The notes beneath the pieces are model-generated. The model did not search any database, was not told the origin of the DNA, and worked only from the letters and a program-made list of their open reading frames with translations. A stretch of 64,000 nt of DNA, from NCBI RefSeq assembly GCF_017356035.1, contig NZ_JAFIQX010000002.1:806001-870000 (forward strand), read 5' to 3'. The position numbers were made by a program, and so were the translations under genes. The DNA comes from Longitalea luteola. GTDB taxonomy: Bacteria > Bacteroidota > Bacteroidia > Chitinophagales > Chitinophagaceae. Shown in pieces: positions 28,265 through 37,376 of the stretch (within the stretch, counting starts at the first letter, position 1; each line of letters starts with the position of its first letter).

Positions 28265-28558
28265 ATGGAGTTTAAAGATCTGGATCCCATATTACATTCC
28301 CAGCTGCGGTTGGCAGTTGTTTCACTTCTTATTAGTGTGAAGGAGGCCGAGTTTACTTTTATCCGGGAAAAAACGAATGCAACCGCCGGCAATCTGAGTG
28401 TGCAGATCAATAAATTAAAAGAGGCCGGCTATATTGAAGTTGTAAAGCAGTTCAAAGATAATTACCCGCAAACCATGTGTAAAATAACATCAGCGGGTAT
28501 CGCTGCTTTTGAAGAATATGTAAAGAATCTGCAGGCCTATCTGGGCGTAAAAAAATAA
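28265..28558 (+). CDS. Winged-helix transcriptional regulator
   Basis: The 97-residue protein is read from the ATG at 28265 (MEFKDLDPILHSQLRLAV). It is a single winged helix of the small MarR/ArsR-like kind. The recognition helix is probably ATAGNLSVQINKLKEAGYIEV, followed by a wing strand and a C-terminal helix. It has no sensor domain. Such small regulators act as dimers on nearby promoters. It follows a terminator-like hairpin behind the TonB receptor operon, so control of that operon is plausible but not shown. Confidence 0.75.
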   Translation: MEFKDLDPILHSQLRLAVVSLLISVKEAEFTFIREKTNATAGNLSVQINKLKEAGYIEVVKQFKDNYPQTMCKITSAGIAAFEEYVKNLQAYLGVKK

Positions 28559-28561
28559 ATA

Positions 28562-28589
28562 ACCCCCACCTTTTGTAAGGCAGGGGTGT
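28562..28589. terminator. Weak bidirectional terminator
   Basis: ACCCC/GGGGT and inner CCTT/AAGG pair around TTGT, with a small internal loop. It lies between the regulator gene and the convergent T9SS gene. Confidence 0.45.
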
Positions 28590-28611
28590 TTATACCTGTG
28601 AAACTACAATA

Positions 28612-30027
28612 TTATTCCTTGATCAGCTTTACCATCATTCGCTCTTTACTGTTTACCGTAACGTCGAGCGTGTAGGCGCCGGGTTGCAGGTTGCTGCTTC
28701 CTTCCATGATAAAGTTATGTGCGCCCGCATCTGCTTTTGAGGTTTTGTTCATCACAATGGCCCCATTGGCGTTTAAGATCTTCAATGCAACATAGCTGCT
28801 TTCATTTAATTGGGTGGTAACGGAAATATCGTTTTTTGCGGGGTTAGGCGTAACGCTCACCATTTTCACGGCAGGGGTGTTTAACACGCGTACTACCAGT
28901 AACCTGCTCGTGGCCACTTTGCCCATGTTATCATACTGCTTCAGGCGATAATATAGGTCTTTTTTAAGTGCAGTGTTCTTGCCTACTTCGTCGTAAAATG
29001 AGTAGATGTTTCTTTCCGTTGATCTGCCCTGGGCTTTCACTGTTCCGGCAGTTTGCCATTTGCGCCCATCGATGCTTCTTTCAATTTCGAACCTGTTGCT
29101 GTTGAATTCATAACCGGTTGCCCATTTCAGCAGCACCTGTCCGCCGTCGTTGTACAGGCCCGCAAAATCATTCAGGCTTATCGGTTCATCAGGGAAGATC
29201 AGTTTAACTGTAGCGTTTTCTGAACATAGGCGTCCATAGCCATTGTCGCACACTTTATAAGTGAACGAGGTGGTATTTCCGGTAAAATCAGCATTGGGCG
29301 TAAACGTGAAGCTGCCGTCACCCCGAAGTTCCACCTTGCCATCCGGTGAAGTGGCTATCAGGTATGCATTGATATGGTCGCTGTCGGCATCTGCGTCATT
29401 CACGGTAACCATACCAGTGGCTGTATGATCGGGTAGTCCGGTTATATGATCATTGACAGCTACGGGTGAGGTATTGCATCCATCTGCATAATGTAATGGT
29501 GCGGAAACTGCAAACTCATCTATGGCGATGCGACTGGTGCCGCCCGTACCCTGGTAGTTGAGATATACTTTATAAATGCCGGGTTGTGAAAGCGTGAAAG
29601 TTCTTTCGTAGTTGTATAAAGAACCTGGAGTGATCTGCGTGCAGCTCAGGCTGTCAAGTTGTTTTACGACAATGTTATTGGGATCGGTTAAATAAATTTT
29701 GACCCATCTGCGGGTGCCTTTTTCAAAGGCCTTGTCGAATTGATAGGTGAAAGAAATTTTGATCTTATCGGCCACATCCAGGACGGGTGTATAAACACCG
29801 GTATGTTGGTTGGCTGTAATGGTTGATTTTGGTACCAGCCAGCCATTGGTTTGAGTGTTGGCGCCGGTTATGTCCAGATCCGGCAATGTCCAGCAATGAT
29901 TTTGCAGGTATCCTTTCAATTGCGAGAGGGCGACCCCGTTCCTGGAGTTGAAGTTTTCAGTAACCTGCGCCTGGTTGGCGGTGCCCAACAGGCAGGTTAC
30001 TACCAATAGGCAAAATATGCGCTTCAT
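28612..30027 (-). CDS. Secreted T9SS protein with cadherin-like repeat
   Basis: The 471-residue protein begins MKRIFCLLVVTCLLGTANQAQ, a signal peptide. The first 160 residues resemble a jelly-roll carbohydrate- or protein-binding domain. Around 170-285 is an Ig/cadherin-like repeat (SPVAVNDHITGL, VNDADADSD, GSFTFTPNADFTGNTTSFTY). A spacer with a WATGYEFNSNRFEIERS fibronectin-like signature leads to the T9SS type A sorting domain at the C-terminus (VSVTPNPAKNDISV...LQPGAYTLDVTVN). It is expected on the outer surface. No catalytic motif is seen. Confidence 0.82.
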   Translation of the reverse strand: MKRIFCLLVVTCLLGTANQAQVTENFNSRNGVALSQLKGYLQNHCWTLPDLDITGANTQTNGWLVPKSTITANQHTGVYTPVLDVADKIKISFTYQFDKAFEKGTRRWVKIYLTDPNNIVVKQLDSLSCTQITPGSLYNYERTFTLSQPGIYKVYLNYQGTGGTSRIAIDEFAVSAPLHYADGCNTSPVAVNDHITGLPDHTATGMVTVNDADADSDHINAYLIATSPDGKVELRGDGSFTFTPNADFTGNTTSFTYKVCDNGYGRLCSENATVKLIFPDEPISLNDFAGLYNDGGQVLLKWATGYEFNSNRFEIERSIDGRKWQTAGTVKAQGRSTERNIYSFYDEVGKNTALKKDLYYRLKQYDNMGKVATSRLLVVRVLNTPAVKMVSVTPNPAKNDISVTTQLNESSYVALKILNANGAIVMNKTSKADAGAHNFIMEGSSNLQPGAYTLDVTVNSKERMMVKLIKE

Positions 30028-30469
30028 TGTTTAAGTTTCAGCGATTAATAAATAAATACGCCGATGATGGATGCGGTGATCCCTCAAGGGTATTCAAAGG
30101 CAAAAGCATTGTTTAAAGGATACAAAACGATCTGGGGAGGGTTTTACGAATTATGTGGAGCTTACGTAGGAATTGGAAGTATTTATACGAAAATGGCAGA
30201 TTTCGTGAAGATATTAAACCGGCGACTTTTATGCTGAACTCTGCTATCATTCAAATAGTCAGCGGCTTATGTAGGTTTTTGGAATTTCGGTATTACGGAA
30301 TTATCAGAGGATGTAGAGGAACCTTACAAATGTAACTAACGGTTTTGTCTTTTGCAAGGAGCGGTTCATAAAAATATATTTTGGTTAAATCGATCTTAAT
30401 AATCGTTCTGTGCGAATAATTTTCAGTGCCGAACCATTTCGGGTTGTAATTTGTACATTTTAATAGGAT
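30028..30469. other. Divergent intergenic region, no gene seen
   Basis: About 440 bp between the T9SS gene and the ABC transporter. It contains no exact TAnnTTTG next to either start and no clear repeat. A short frame at 30153-30335 looks like chance. Confidence 0.5.
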
Positions 30470-31405
30470 ATGTCTGCGATCATACAGGTTAATAATTTAA
30501 GCAAGGAATATCGCGAGGTGAAAGCCGTGAATGATATCTCATTCACGGTGAACAGGGGTGATATCTATGGTTTCCTGGGCCAGAACGGGGCAGGAAAATC
30601 AACCACCATCCGCATGTTGCTCACACTCATAACACCCACATCAGGAACCATTGAACTGTTCGGGAAAAATTTATATGCTCATCGTAAAGAGGTGTTGCAG
30701 CAAATCGGGGCTGTTATTGAAAAGCCTGATCTGTATAAATACCTCACGGCTTATGAAAATCTTTCCCTGTTTGCAAAAATGAGCGGTGTGCCGGTCACCG
30801 AAAAGAAATTAAAGGACCAGTTGGAACAGGTAGGGCTTACCGAGCGGGCGCACAGTAAAGTGCGCACCTTTTCGCAGGGGATGAAACAACGCCTGGGAAT
30901 AGCCATTGCCCTCATACACGATCCGCAACTCATTATACTCGATGAGCCAACGAATGGCCTGGATCCCCAGGGTATAGCCGACATCCGTAATCTTATTTTA
31001 CATTTGAGCCGCCACCTCGGTAAGACAATACTGGTATCATCGCACCTGTTGCATGAAATTGAATTGATAGCCAACCGCATGCTCATTATTGACAAGGGCA
31101 AAAAAATAATGGAAGGAACTGTTGCCGAACTGGTTGATCCCGCACGCACAATGGTGCATTTGGAAGTCACCAATCCGCAGGAGGTAGTGACCTGGTTGCG
31201 AAACAGCCGCTGGAGCAGTTGCCTGCAGGAGCAGCATAATAATATCATACAGCTGCAAGTGAATAAACCGCAGGTTCCGGAATTAACGGCTGAACTGGTA
31301 AGCGCCGGCGCTAACATTATGGCGCTGCAACCGCAAAACTCCCTGGAATCTTATTTTCTGTCATTAACAACCGAAAACCGGCATGTGGACACTTTTACAA
31401 ATTGA
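30470..31405 (+). CDS. ABC transporter ATP-binding protein (ABC-2 type)
   Basis: The 311-residue protein has all ATPase motifs: Walker A GQNGAGKST, Q loop with EKPDLYKYLTAYENL, signature FSQGMKQRL, Walker B LIILDEPTNGLDP and H loop SSHLLHEIE. The final 90 residues form the C-terminal extension seen in BcrA/DrrA-type subunits. Its 3' end overlaps the permease gene by 23 bp, so translation is coupled. The pair exports an unknown substrate, in the family often peptides or lipids. Confidence 0.88.
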   Translation: MSAIIQVNNLSKEYREVKAVNDISFTVNRGDIYGFLGQNGAGKSTTIRMLLTLITPTSGTIELFGKNLYAHRKEVLQQIGAVIEKPDLYKYLTAYENLSLFAKMSGVPVTEKKLKDQLEQVGLTERAHSKVRTFSQGMKQRLGIAIALIHDPQLIILDEPTNGLDPQGIADIRNLILHLSRHLGKTILVSSHLLHEIELIANRMLIIDKGKKIMEGTVAELVDPARTMVHLEVTNPQEVVTWLRNSRWSSCLQEQHNNIIQLQVNKPQVPELTAELVSAGANIMALQPQNSLESYFLSLTTENRHVDTFTN

Positions 31406-32255
31406 GCTGTTCAAAATATTTAAACGGCCCCGTACCTATATCGCATTTATTGCCATTGCTGCTATAGTTATTTTGATTCAGCTTGCGCTGTACCTGGATG
31501 GTTATACCTATATTGGTTTTCTGTTACAAAGTATTGAACGGTTTAATGTGGAAGGTAAGATCCTGAACGGTTACTTTGTGTGTTATTTCATTCTGCAAAC
31601 CCTGCTTATTCATGTGCCTTTGCTGATTGCGCTGGTGGGCGGCGATATGATCGCTGGTGAAGCCAATATGGGCACCTTGCGTTTGTTGATCAGCAAACCC
31701 ATCAGCCGCAGCACCTTATTGATCAGTAAATTTTTGGCTGCTACCATTTACACCTTGTTGTTATTGATCTGGATGGCCATCCTGTCATTAATGTTTTCCC
31801 TGTTGGTATTTGGCTCGGGCGACCTCATGGTCTTTCAAAGCCAGGTGATCATTCAGATACCGCAGTCGGATGTGTTCTGGCGTTACCTGGCGGCGTTTGC
31901 ATTTGCCGCTATTGCCATGACAACGGTAGCCGCCCTGTCATTTTTTCTTTCGCTGTTTGCCGAGAATTCAATTGGTCCCATAGTGGCGGCAATGAGCATT
32001 GTGATCGTTTGTACCATTCTCACGACCATGGACCTGCCTCTGTTCTTATCGATGAAACCTTATTTGTTCACTTCACACATGTTGGGGTGGAAAGGTTTTT
32101 TTGATATTCAGGCAACCACGGGCAATAGCGCCGTGCCGGGCAGCATTCAAAACCTGCCAGGCATACTTCGTTCGGCAGTTATCCTAATGGTTCATATTGT
32201 TGGTTTTGTAACTGCTGCCGTTGTGATCTTCAGAAGGAAGGACGTTCTATCGTGA
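31383..32255 (+). CDS. ABC-2 type transporter permease
   Basis: The 290-residue protein has six hydrophobic segments. The N-terminal MWTLLQIELFKIFKRPRTY, with a membrane segment right after, is typical of ABC-2 permeases. A loop with ANMGTLRLLISKPISRSTLLISKF matches the family signature. It overlaps the ATPase gene and works as its partner. A heptamer block lies between its stop codon and the convergent kinase gene. Confidence 0.88.
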   Translation: MWTLLQIELFKIFKRPRTYIAFIAIAAIVILIQLALYLDGYTYIGFLLQSIERFNVEGKILNGYFVCYFILQTLLIHVPLLIALVGGDMIAGEANMGTLRLLISKPISRSTLLISKFLAATIYTLLLLIWMAILSLMFSLLVFGSGDLMVFQSQVIIQIPQSDVFWRYLAAFAFAAIAMTTVAALSFFLSLFAENSIGPIVAAMSIVIVCTILTTMDLPLFLSMKPYLFTSHMLGWKGFFDIQATTGNSAVPGSIQNLPGILRSAVILMVHIVGFVTAAVVIFRRKDVLS

Positions 32256-32305
32256 ACGAGGTAAGAAGTAGAGGTAGGTGTTCATGCTTCCTACTTCCGA
32301 CTTCG
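32256..32305. repeat. Short heptamer inverted block
   Basis: GAGGTAA, GAAGTAG and AGGTAGG on the left face CTTCCTACTTCCGACTTCG on the right. The words resemble the block at 11081-11343. The kinase stop codon is next to the right arm. Confidence 0.6.
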
Positions 32306-32307
32306 TT

Positions 32308-34296
32308 TCAGTCAGCCAACGTAAAATGGAAAGTGCTGCCTTTGCCGGCTTCCGACTCTACCCAGATCGTGCCGCCGTGCAGCTCAACAATTTTTTTGCA
32401 GTGCGCCAGCCCAATGCCCGATCCTTCATACAACGAGCGGTTGTGCAGGCGTTGAAAAATGATGAATATGCGTTGCTGGTACTGTTTTTCTATACCTATG
32501 CCATTGTCGCGGAATTGAAAATGCCAGTGCCCGTTTTCTTTGGTGGTAGCTATCTCAATACGGGGGGCGATGCCCGGTTTTTGAAATTTAATGGAATTAC
32601 TGATGAGGTTTTGGAACAGCAGTTTTAATTCTGTTCGAAACGCGTTCACCACCGGCAGGTCACCTGCGGTGATCTCTGCCTTGTTCTCTTTGATCACTTC
32701 GGCCAGGTCGGCCAGTACTTCGGCAAGTGCTACGCTACAGTCAACCGGTTCAAATTGTTTTTCGCGGCCAATGCGTGAATAATCAAGCAGGTCTTTGATC
32801 AGTGTTTTCATTCTGTCGGATGCCTGGATAACATAGTCGATGTATTTGTCGGCATTTTCATCGATCTTACCACGGTATTGTTTGCGAAGCAATTCTACAA
32901 AGCTGGAAGTGGTGCGCAGGGGTTCCTGCAGATCGTGGGAAGCCACATAAGCGAATTGTTCCAGTTCTTTGTTCTTGATCTCCAATTCAGCCGTACGTTG
33001 TTGTACTTTTTTCTCCAGCGTAATATTCGCTTCCCTGATCTCTTTCTCCAATCGCTTTTTTTCTGAAATGTCGCGAATGGCGGTCGTTATCAGCACGCCT
33101 TCTTCTGTTTCCAGCGGACTGATACTTAATTCCACCGGGAACTCTTCGCCGTTCTTCCGGCGGCCTAACAACTCAAGGCCTACGCCTGTGGAGCGAACGC
33201 CGGGGTTATCATAAAACAGTTTCTGGTTCTCAAGCGGCCCTGTACGAAACCGTTCAGGTAATAATAATTCCACGTTACAGCCGATCAGTTCATTTTTATG
33301 GTAGCCGAAAATATTTTCACATTGATTATTCACCAGGTGAATGATCCCTTTTTCACTCACGATCACGATAGCATCGGGCGCCGATTCAAGCAACCCTTTG
33401 AATTTCTGTTGTGCCTGCTCAATGACGCTGATGCTGCGGGCAAGTTCCTCGGCCATGGTGTTGAAATTATTGGCCAGTATGCCGATCTCATCTTTTGAAA
33501 ATGCCTGTGCCTTGCGGGTAAAATCATTTTTGGCAACCGCTTTGGCCGATTGCAGAATTTCGTTCAGGCCTTTTTGAATATTGCGGCTAACCACGATAGC
33601 CAGTGTTAAACCGGTTACTTCAACGGTGAGGGCAATAGCAAATAATAATTTCAGCACCAGGTTTTCAAGCCACCGCGATCCTTCACCTAACACGTAAGAA
33701 AATTCATCTTCCAGTTTTGTAAGGCGGGCATTTAAAGGGTCTACCGCCTGAATGATCCTGTTGATATTTTCCTGTGAAGGATTGCCAGAGTTGATCTCTT
33801 TGTGCAATTGCTCGCCAATTGGAATGAACTCGGCCACCAGCGGATCGGCTGCTGTCCATGCCTTGATGGCTTTATTGATATATGAAATGCTATTGAAGCG
33901 GGTGAACAGGGTGATCATGCCGTCTACATCATCTTTGTGATTGCGGCCTTCAATAAAGCCCTGGCGGGCGGTATCCATATTGGGATTCTTCTTGCTTAGT
34001 TCAACCAGGGTCTTATGATCGCCCCTGGGCACTTTCATAAATTCTTTAAATTTCTCATAATCGGCTTCGTCGTGTGTACGGCTGTAACGCAGTAACTGGT
34101 ACATGGCGTCTTTCTGTGCTTTTGACCAAAGACCTTCACCGCTTACATATGCCCGTACCGAGGAAAGGGTATGAATGGAAAACACCAGCGCCCCTAATTC
34201 AATAGCTATCAGGGTAGCCATGATGCCTACCGTGAAGTATAACTTTTTGGCAATGGATACGTTCTTAAACCACTTGAAAAGCGAAACACCTTTCAT
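32308..34296 (-). CDS. PAS-domain sensor histidine kinase
   Basis: The 662-residue protein has a membrane helix at about 20-40, an extracytoplasmic helical bundle (about 41-210, CHASE3-like in look), a second helix at about 213-236 and a HAMP linker to about 290. A PAS domain follows (SAPDAIVIVSEKGIIHLVNNQ). A coiled coil leads to the phosphoacceptor motif VASHDLQEPLR with His454. The ATPase domain shows N box (FQNLISNSIKF), G1 (DNGIGIE) and G2 (SGIGLAHCKK). The motif HDLQEP places it in the HWE-related/HisKA-2-like bacteriophytochrome-type group. No cognate regulator is adjacent, so it is an orphan kinase. Confidence 0.85.
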   Translation of the reverse strand: MKGVSLFKWFKNVSIAKKLYFTVGIMATLIAIELGALVFSIHTLSSVRAYVSGEGLWSKAQKDAMYQLLRYSRTHDEADYEKFKEFMKVPRGDHKTLVELSKKNPNMDTARQGFIEGRNHKDDVDGMITLFTRFNSISYINKAIKAWTAADPLVAEFIPIGEQLHKEINSGNPSQENINRIIQAVDPLNARLTKLEDEFSYVLGEGSRWLENLVLKLLFAIALTVEVTGLTLAIVVSRNIQKGLNEILQSAKAVAKNDFTRKAQAFSKDEIGILANNFNTMAEELARSISVIEQAQQKFKGLLESAPDAIVIVSEKGIIHLVNNQCENIFGYHKNELIGCNVELLLPERFRTGPLENQKLFYDNPGVRSTGVGLELLGRRKNGEEFPVELSISPLETEEGVLITTAIRDISEKKRLEKEIREANITLEKKVQQRTAELEIKNKELEQFAYVASHDLQEPLRTTSSFVELLRKQYRGKIDENADKYIDYVIQASDRMKTLIKDLLDYSRIGREKQFEPVDCSVALAEVLADLAEVIKENKAEITAGDLPVVNAFRTELKLLFQNLISNSIKFQKPGIAPRIEIATTKENGHWHFQFRDNGIGIEKQYQQRIFIIFQRLHNRSLYEGSGIGLAHCKKIVELHGGTIWVESEAGKGSTFHFTLAD

Positions 34297-34623
34297 CTAA
34301 AATTATTTAATTTTTCTTTGGGCCGGATGCCCGCCCGGGTGCCCGGCTGTGGGTCGCTGTTTTTGGCAAAATCAATATGTTATCTTAAGGGCTCCAGCGC
34401 TGGAATGATCTCACAGGCAGCCATTGCCTGCCTACTATGATTGGTTGAACGTTAGCCTGGGAATACATTTTTGCTACTAAACGGGCCGGAGGCAGCGAAG
34501 CTGGCTGCCAATACGCGGAAGATAGTAAAATTTTTAACGATTGTAAGCAGCCGTAGAAAAATAAAGCCCGAAAGAATACATGGTGGTGTAGTTCTTTCAG
34601 GCTCAATTAATTTTTCCTTCCGC
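34297..34623. other. Intergenic region, no gene seen
   Basis: About 330 bp between two minus-strand genes. Apart from the terminator at 34566-34602 nothing functional is evident; the short frames here look like chance. Confidence 0.5.
34553..34602 (-). terminator. Terminator of the oxidoreductase gene
   Basis: Stem GCC-GAAAGAA with TTCTTTC-GGC (34566-34576 with 34592-34602, one mismatch). On the minus strand it is followed by TTTATTTTT. Confidence 0.75.
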
Positions 34624-35979
34624 TTAGAAACCATACTTGGTTACTCCCGGGATGGGAACGGGGTAGTACCCTTCGTCATTTGGTAATACCGGCGGCATAG
34701 CATTGAAGTCATATGCCTTGGGTTGCAGGTCCAGCCCCGAGTTCAATGCTTTATCCCATTCTACCACCTGGCCGGTGTAGGTGGCCATACGGCCAAGAAT
34801 GGAGGTCATGGTGCTTTTAGCGCCCATTTCTGCATCAGCGAATTTGAATTCACCTTTGGCTATAGCCGCAAACAACTCATCATGTTCGGTTTGATATGGA
34901 TTGTTCTCACTTTGTTTATCAAACTGGAACAGTACTTTTCCTTTATAATCGGTGATGCTGCCTTCACCGCACTGGATCTTTCCTTTGGTGCCAATAAGCA
35001 GTTCATCAACCTTGCTCATGGTTCCAGGTATATGGCGGCACTGGCTGTTCAACACAGAACCATCGGCATAGGTGAATTCTACATAATGATGATCGAATAT
35101 TTCACCATGGTCTTTGCCCTTGCGAACCTGGCGGCCACCCATGCCCTGGGCTTTTACTGGGTAACCTTCCTTGAACCAGTTCACTACATCAATATTATGA
35201 ATATGTTGTTCGCAAATATGATCGCCGCATAACCATACAAAATAGTACCAGTTGCGCATCTGGTATTCCATTTCGGTTTGTGCATACTGGCGTTTACGTA
35301 CCCAAACCCCATCGTTATTCCACCAGGCCTGTGCCGAGGTAATATCGCCAATCAGCTTTTTGCGTTTGAATAATTCGCGGTATGAGTTCTGGTAATGGCG
35401 TTGCAAACCTACCACTACATTTAATTTTTTTTGTTTCGCAGTTTCGGCGGCATCCAGCACCTTTTTTACACCGGCGGGGTCGGTGGCCACCGGCTTTTCC
35501 ATAAATACGTGTTTGTTTTGTTTAATGGCCTCCTCGAAGTGAATGGGACGAAAGCCGGGCGGTGTTGCAAGAATCACAACATCTGCAAGAGGAATAGCTT
35601 TCTGGTAGGCGTCGAAACCGGTAAATTTTCTTTCTTCAGGAACATCAATGCGCTCGGTTAAATTTATGCCTGGGTTGTTTTTGGCAGTTTCGGGTGAGGT
35701 TAAGCGTTTATAGCTGCGGTCGAGATTATCGCGAAAAGCATCGGCCATAGCCACCAGCTTTACGTTTTGTTTACTCAGCAAAGCCTGCAAAGCAGCGCCG
35801 GTTCCCCGGCCGCCGCAACCGATCAGTGCTACTTTTATGGTATCATCTGCTCCGGAAAAATAGTTGGCTTTTGTAATAAATGGGGCTGCGAGTATTCCTC
35901 CGGCCAGCCAGGTAGATTGTTTTACAAATCGGCGGCGCGAAGCGGCAAGGTTGTTAGATTGTTCAGTGCTCATTTGCAT
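34624..35979 (-). CDS. Gfo/Idh/MocA family oxidoreductase with Tat signal
   Basis: The 451-residue protein has a twin-arginine signal (SRRRFVKQSTWLAGGILAAP), so the folded enzyme is exported to the periplasm. A Rossmann fold follows (VALIGCGGRGTG) and the family motif EKPVATDPAGVKKVLDAAE. The second half is the C-terminal alpha/beta domain, with HIHNIDVVNWFKEG containing the catalytic His/Asp pair. Substrates in the family are sugars, inositols or similar. It is encoded next to a SUMF1-domain protein, and a Tat-signal TIM-barrel protein lies divergently, suggesting a small periplasmic carbohydrate-modifying set. A second ATG at 35973 is equally possible. Confidence 0.85.
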   Translation of the reverse strand: MQMSTEQSNNLAASRRRFVKQSTWLAGGILAAPFITKANYFSGADDTIKVALIGCGGRGTGAALQALLSKQNVKLVAMADAFRDNLDRSYKRLTSPETAKNNPGINLTERIDVPEERKFTGFDAYQKAIPLADVVILATPPGFRPIHFEEAIKQNKHVFMEKPVATDPAGVKKVLDAAETAKQKKLNVVVGLQRHYQNSYRELFKRKKLIGDITSAQAWWNNDGVWVRKRQYAQTEMEYQMRNWYYFVWLCGDHICEQHIHNIDVVNWFKEGYPVKAQGMGGRQVRKGKDHGEIFDHHYVEFTYADGSVLNSQCRHIPGTMSKVDELLIGTKGKIQCGEGSITDYKGKVLFQFDKQSENNPYQTEHDELFAAIAKGEFKFADAEMGAKSTMTSILGRMATYTGQVVEWDKALNSGLDLQPKAYDFNAMPPVLPNDEGYYPVPIPGVTKYGF

Positions 35980-36035
35980 CAGTTTTAGTATAACAAAATC
36001 AGGAACCCTATATCAGATTGACCCGGTAACGCAGG

Positions 36036-36995
36036 TTACTCATGGCAATATTTTGCATAAAACGCCTCTGCTTCTTCAGCTGTTGGCGCCTTCAGCGGAC
36101 GAACCACCCGGAAGCCAACGGCCATGGCATCGGTTAACCACCATTTGCTTTTGGGCATCTGGGGATCGCGTTTATTCCAAGAAGGATCTGATGGCACACG
36201 GCTGGCACAACGCAGCGCATCAGGTTTATCAAGGTACCCACCCCCACGTACAGCCCGGGGATAAGTAACAGTAGGCGCTACCATCGGGTTATGGGCCGTA
36301 TCGGTAAGCGCTGAAAAATAATCTTCCCGGTACTCATCCAGCGTCCATTCACTTACGTTGCCCAGCATATCATATAAGCCCCAGGCATTCGCTTTTTTCT
36401 GCCCTGTTTTCTGGTATTTCTTATTGCTGTTATCGGCGAACCAGGCATATTCTTTCAATTGCTTTAAATCATCGCCAAAATAATAAGCGCTGGTGCTGCC
36501 GGCGCGGCAGGCGTATTCCCATTCTGCTTCGGTTGGCAGCCGGTAAAAGATACCGGTCTTTTTATACAACCAGCGGCAATACATCATAGCTGTATATTGC
36601 GACATACTGTTAACCGGAAATCCGCCCTGTTTGCCCATGCCCCAGCTGAGATCGATGTACTGCGGCGTAGGGCGGGTAACTGCATCTACTTCAGAATCAC
36701 GCGGTGTATTTTCATCGTTGAAGAACAACAAAAATTCATCATAGGTCACTTCTTTGGCGCCCATCCAGAAAGCATCGAGTTTGACCTTTTTGGCAGGTCC
36801 TTCTGCGGGCTTGCGGCCTGGTTCAGCGGCCGGACTACCCATCGTAAAACTGCCAGCCTGTACAGGAACCATATTAAAATTTACGGTGCTGCCTGGTATG
36901 TTTTGATCGTAGGGTATGAATTCGGTTGACGTACTGGATTGGGCCATGGCACTGACAATCGCAAACAAAAAAGAAATTATGAATACTGATTTCAC
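36036..36995 (-). CDS. SUMF1/formylglycine-generating-like secreted protein
   Basis: The 319-residue protein has a signal peptide (MKSVFIISFLFAIVSAMAQ) and a full SUMF1 domain: FTMGSP, GAKEVTYDEFLLF, YRLPTEAEWEYACRAG, NVSEWTLD and AVRGGGYLDKPDALRCASR. True formylglycine-generating enzymes need two Cys near the last motif; here the first is replaced (GGGYLD) and only the Cys in LRCASR stays, so sulfatase activation is unlikely. The domain probably binds or scaffolds a partner, as in GldJ/GldK-type proteins. The oxidoreductase gene lies 56 bp downstream, so the two are likely in one operon. Confidence 0.82.
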   Translation of the reverse strand: MKSVFIISFLFAIVSAMAQSSTSTEFIPYDQNIPGSTVNFNMVPVQAGSFTMGSPAAEPGRKPAEGPAKKVKLDAFWMGAKEVTYDEFLLFFNDENTPRDSEVDAVTRPTPQYIDLSWGMGKQGGFPVNSMSQYTAMMYCRWLYKKTGIFYRLPTEAEWEYACRAGSTSAYYFGDDLKQLKEYAWFADNSNKKYQKTGQKKANAWGLYDMLGNVSEWTLDEYREDYFSALTDTAHNPMVAPTVTYPRAVRGGGYLDKPDALRCASRVPSDPSWNKRDPQMPKSKWWLTDAMAVGFRVVRPLKAPTAEEAEAFYAKYCHE

Positions 36996-37376
36996 AAGGC
37001 TGTTCTTTTGGTGAGAAAGTGGAAATTAAGAAATTAAAACATTTGAACTACATCAAAACCCGGATTAAGTTCTGAAAACGTTTTTACCGGACTGAAACCG
37101 CACACCTGCGAATGACGCGATCAGCCTGCGTTTGGTTGCAACTGCCTGGCTCATTCGGCCAAAGAAAAAATGCTTAATAAGTTTAGCTTTATGCAAGTTT
37201 GATATAACCTTCCATATATGAAATACCCTTTATTTGTTTCTTACCCATGCTCTCTTATAAGTCGTACAGCGATGACAGAACCCTAAACCATTATGCACCT
37301 GTTTATTTTTTGTTTTACAGCGGGTGAAGTTGATCGCTTACTATTATTATCCATAATTTTAAAAAAACGGCACTAT
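36996..37376. other. Divergent intergenic region, no gene seen
   Basis: About 380 bp between divergent genes. It should hold both promoters, but I see no exact TAnnTTTG match with a good -33 box and no repeat. Confidence 0.5.
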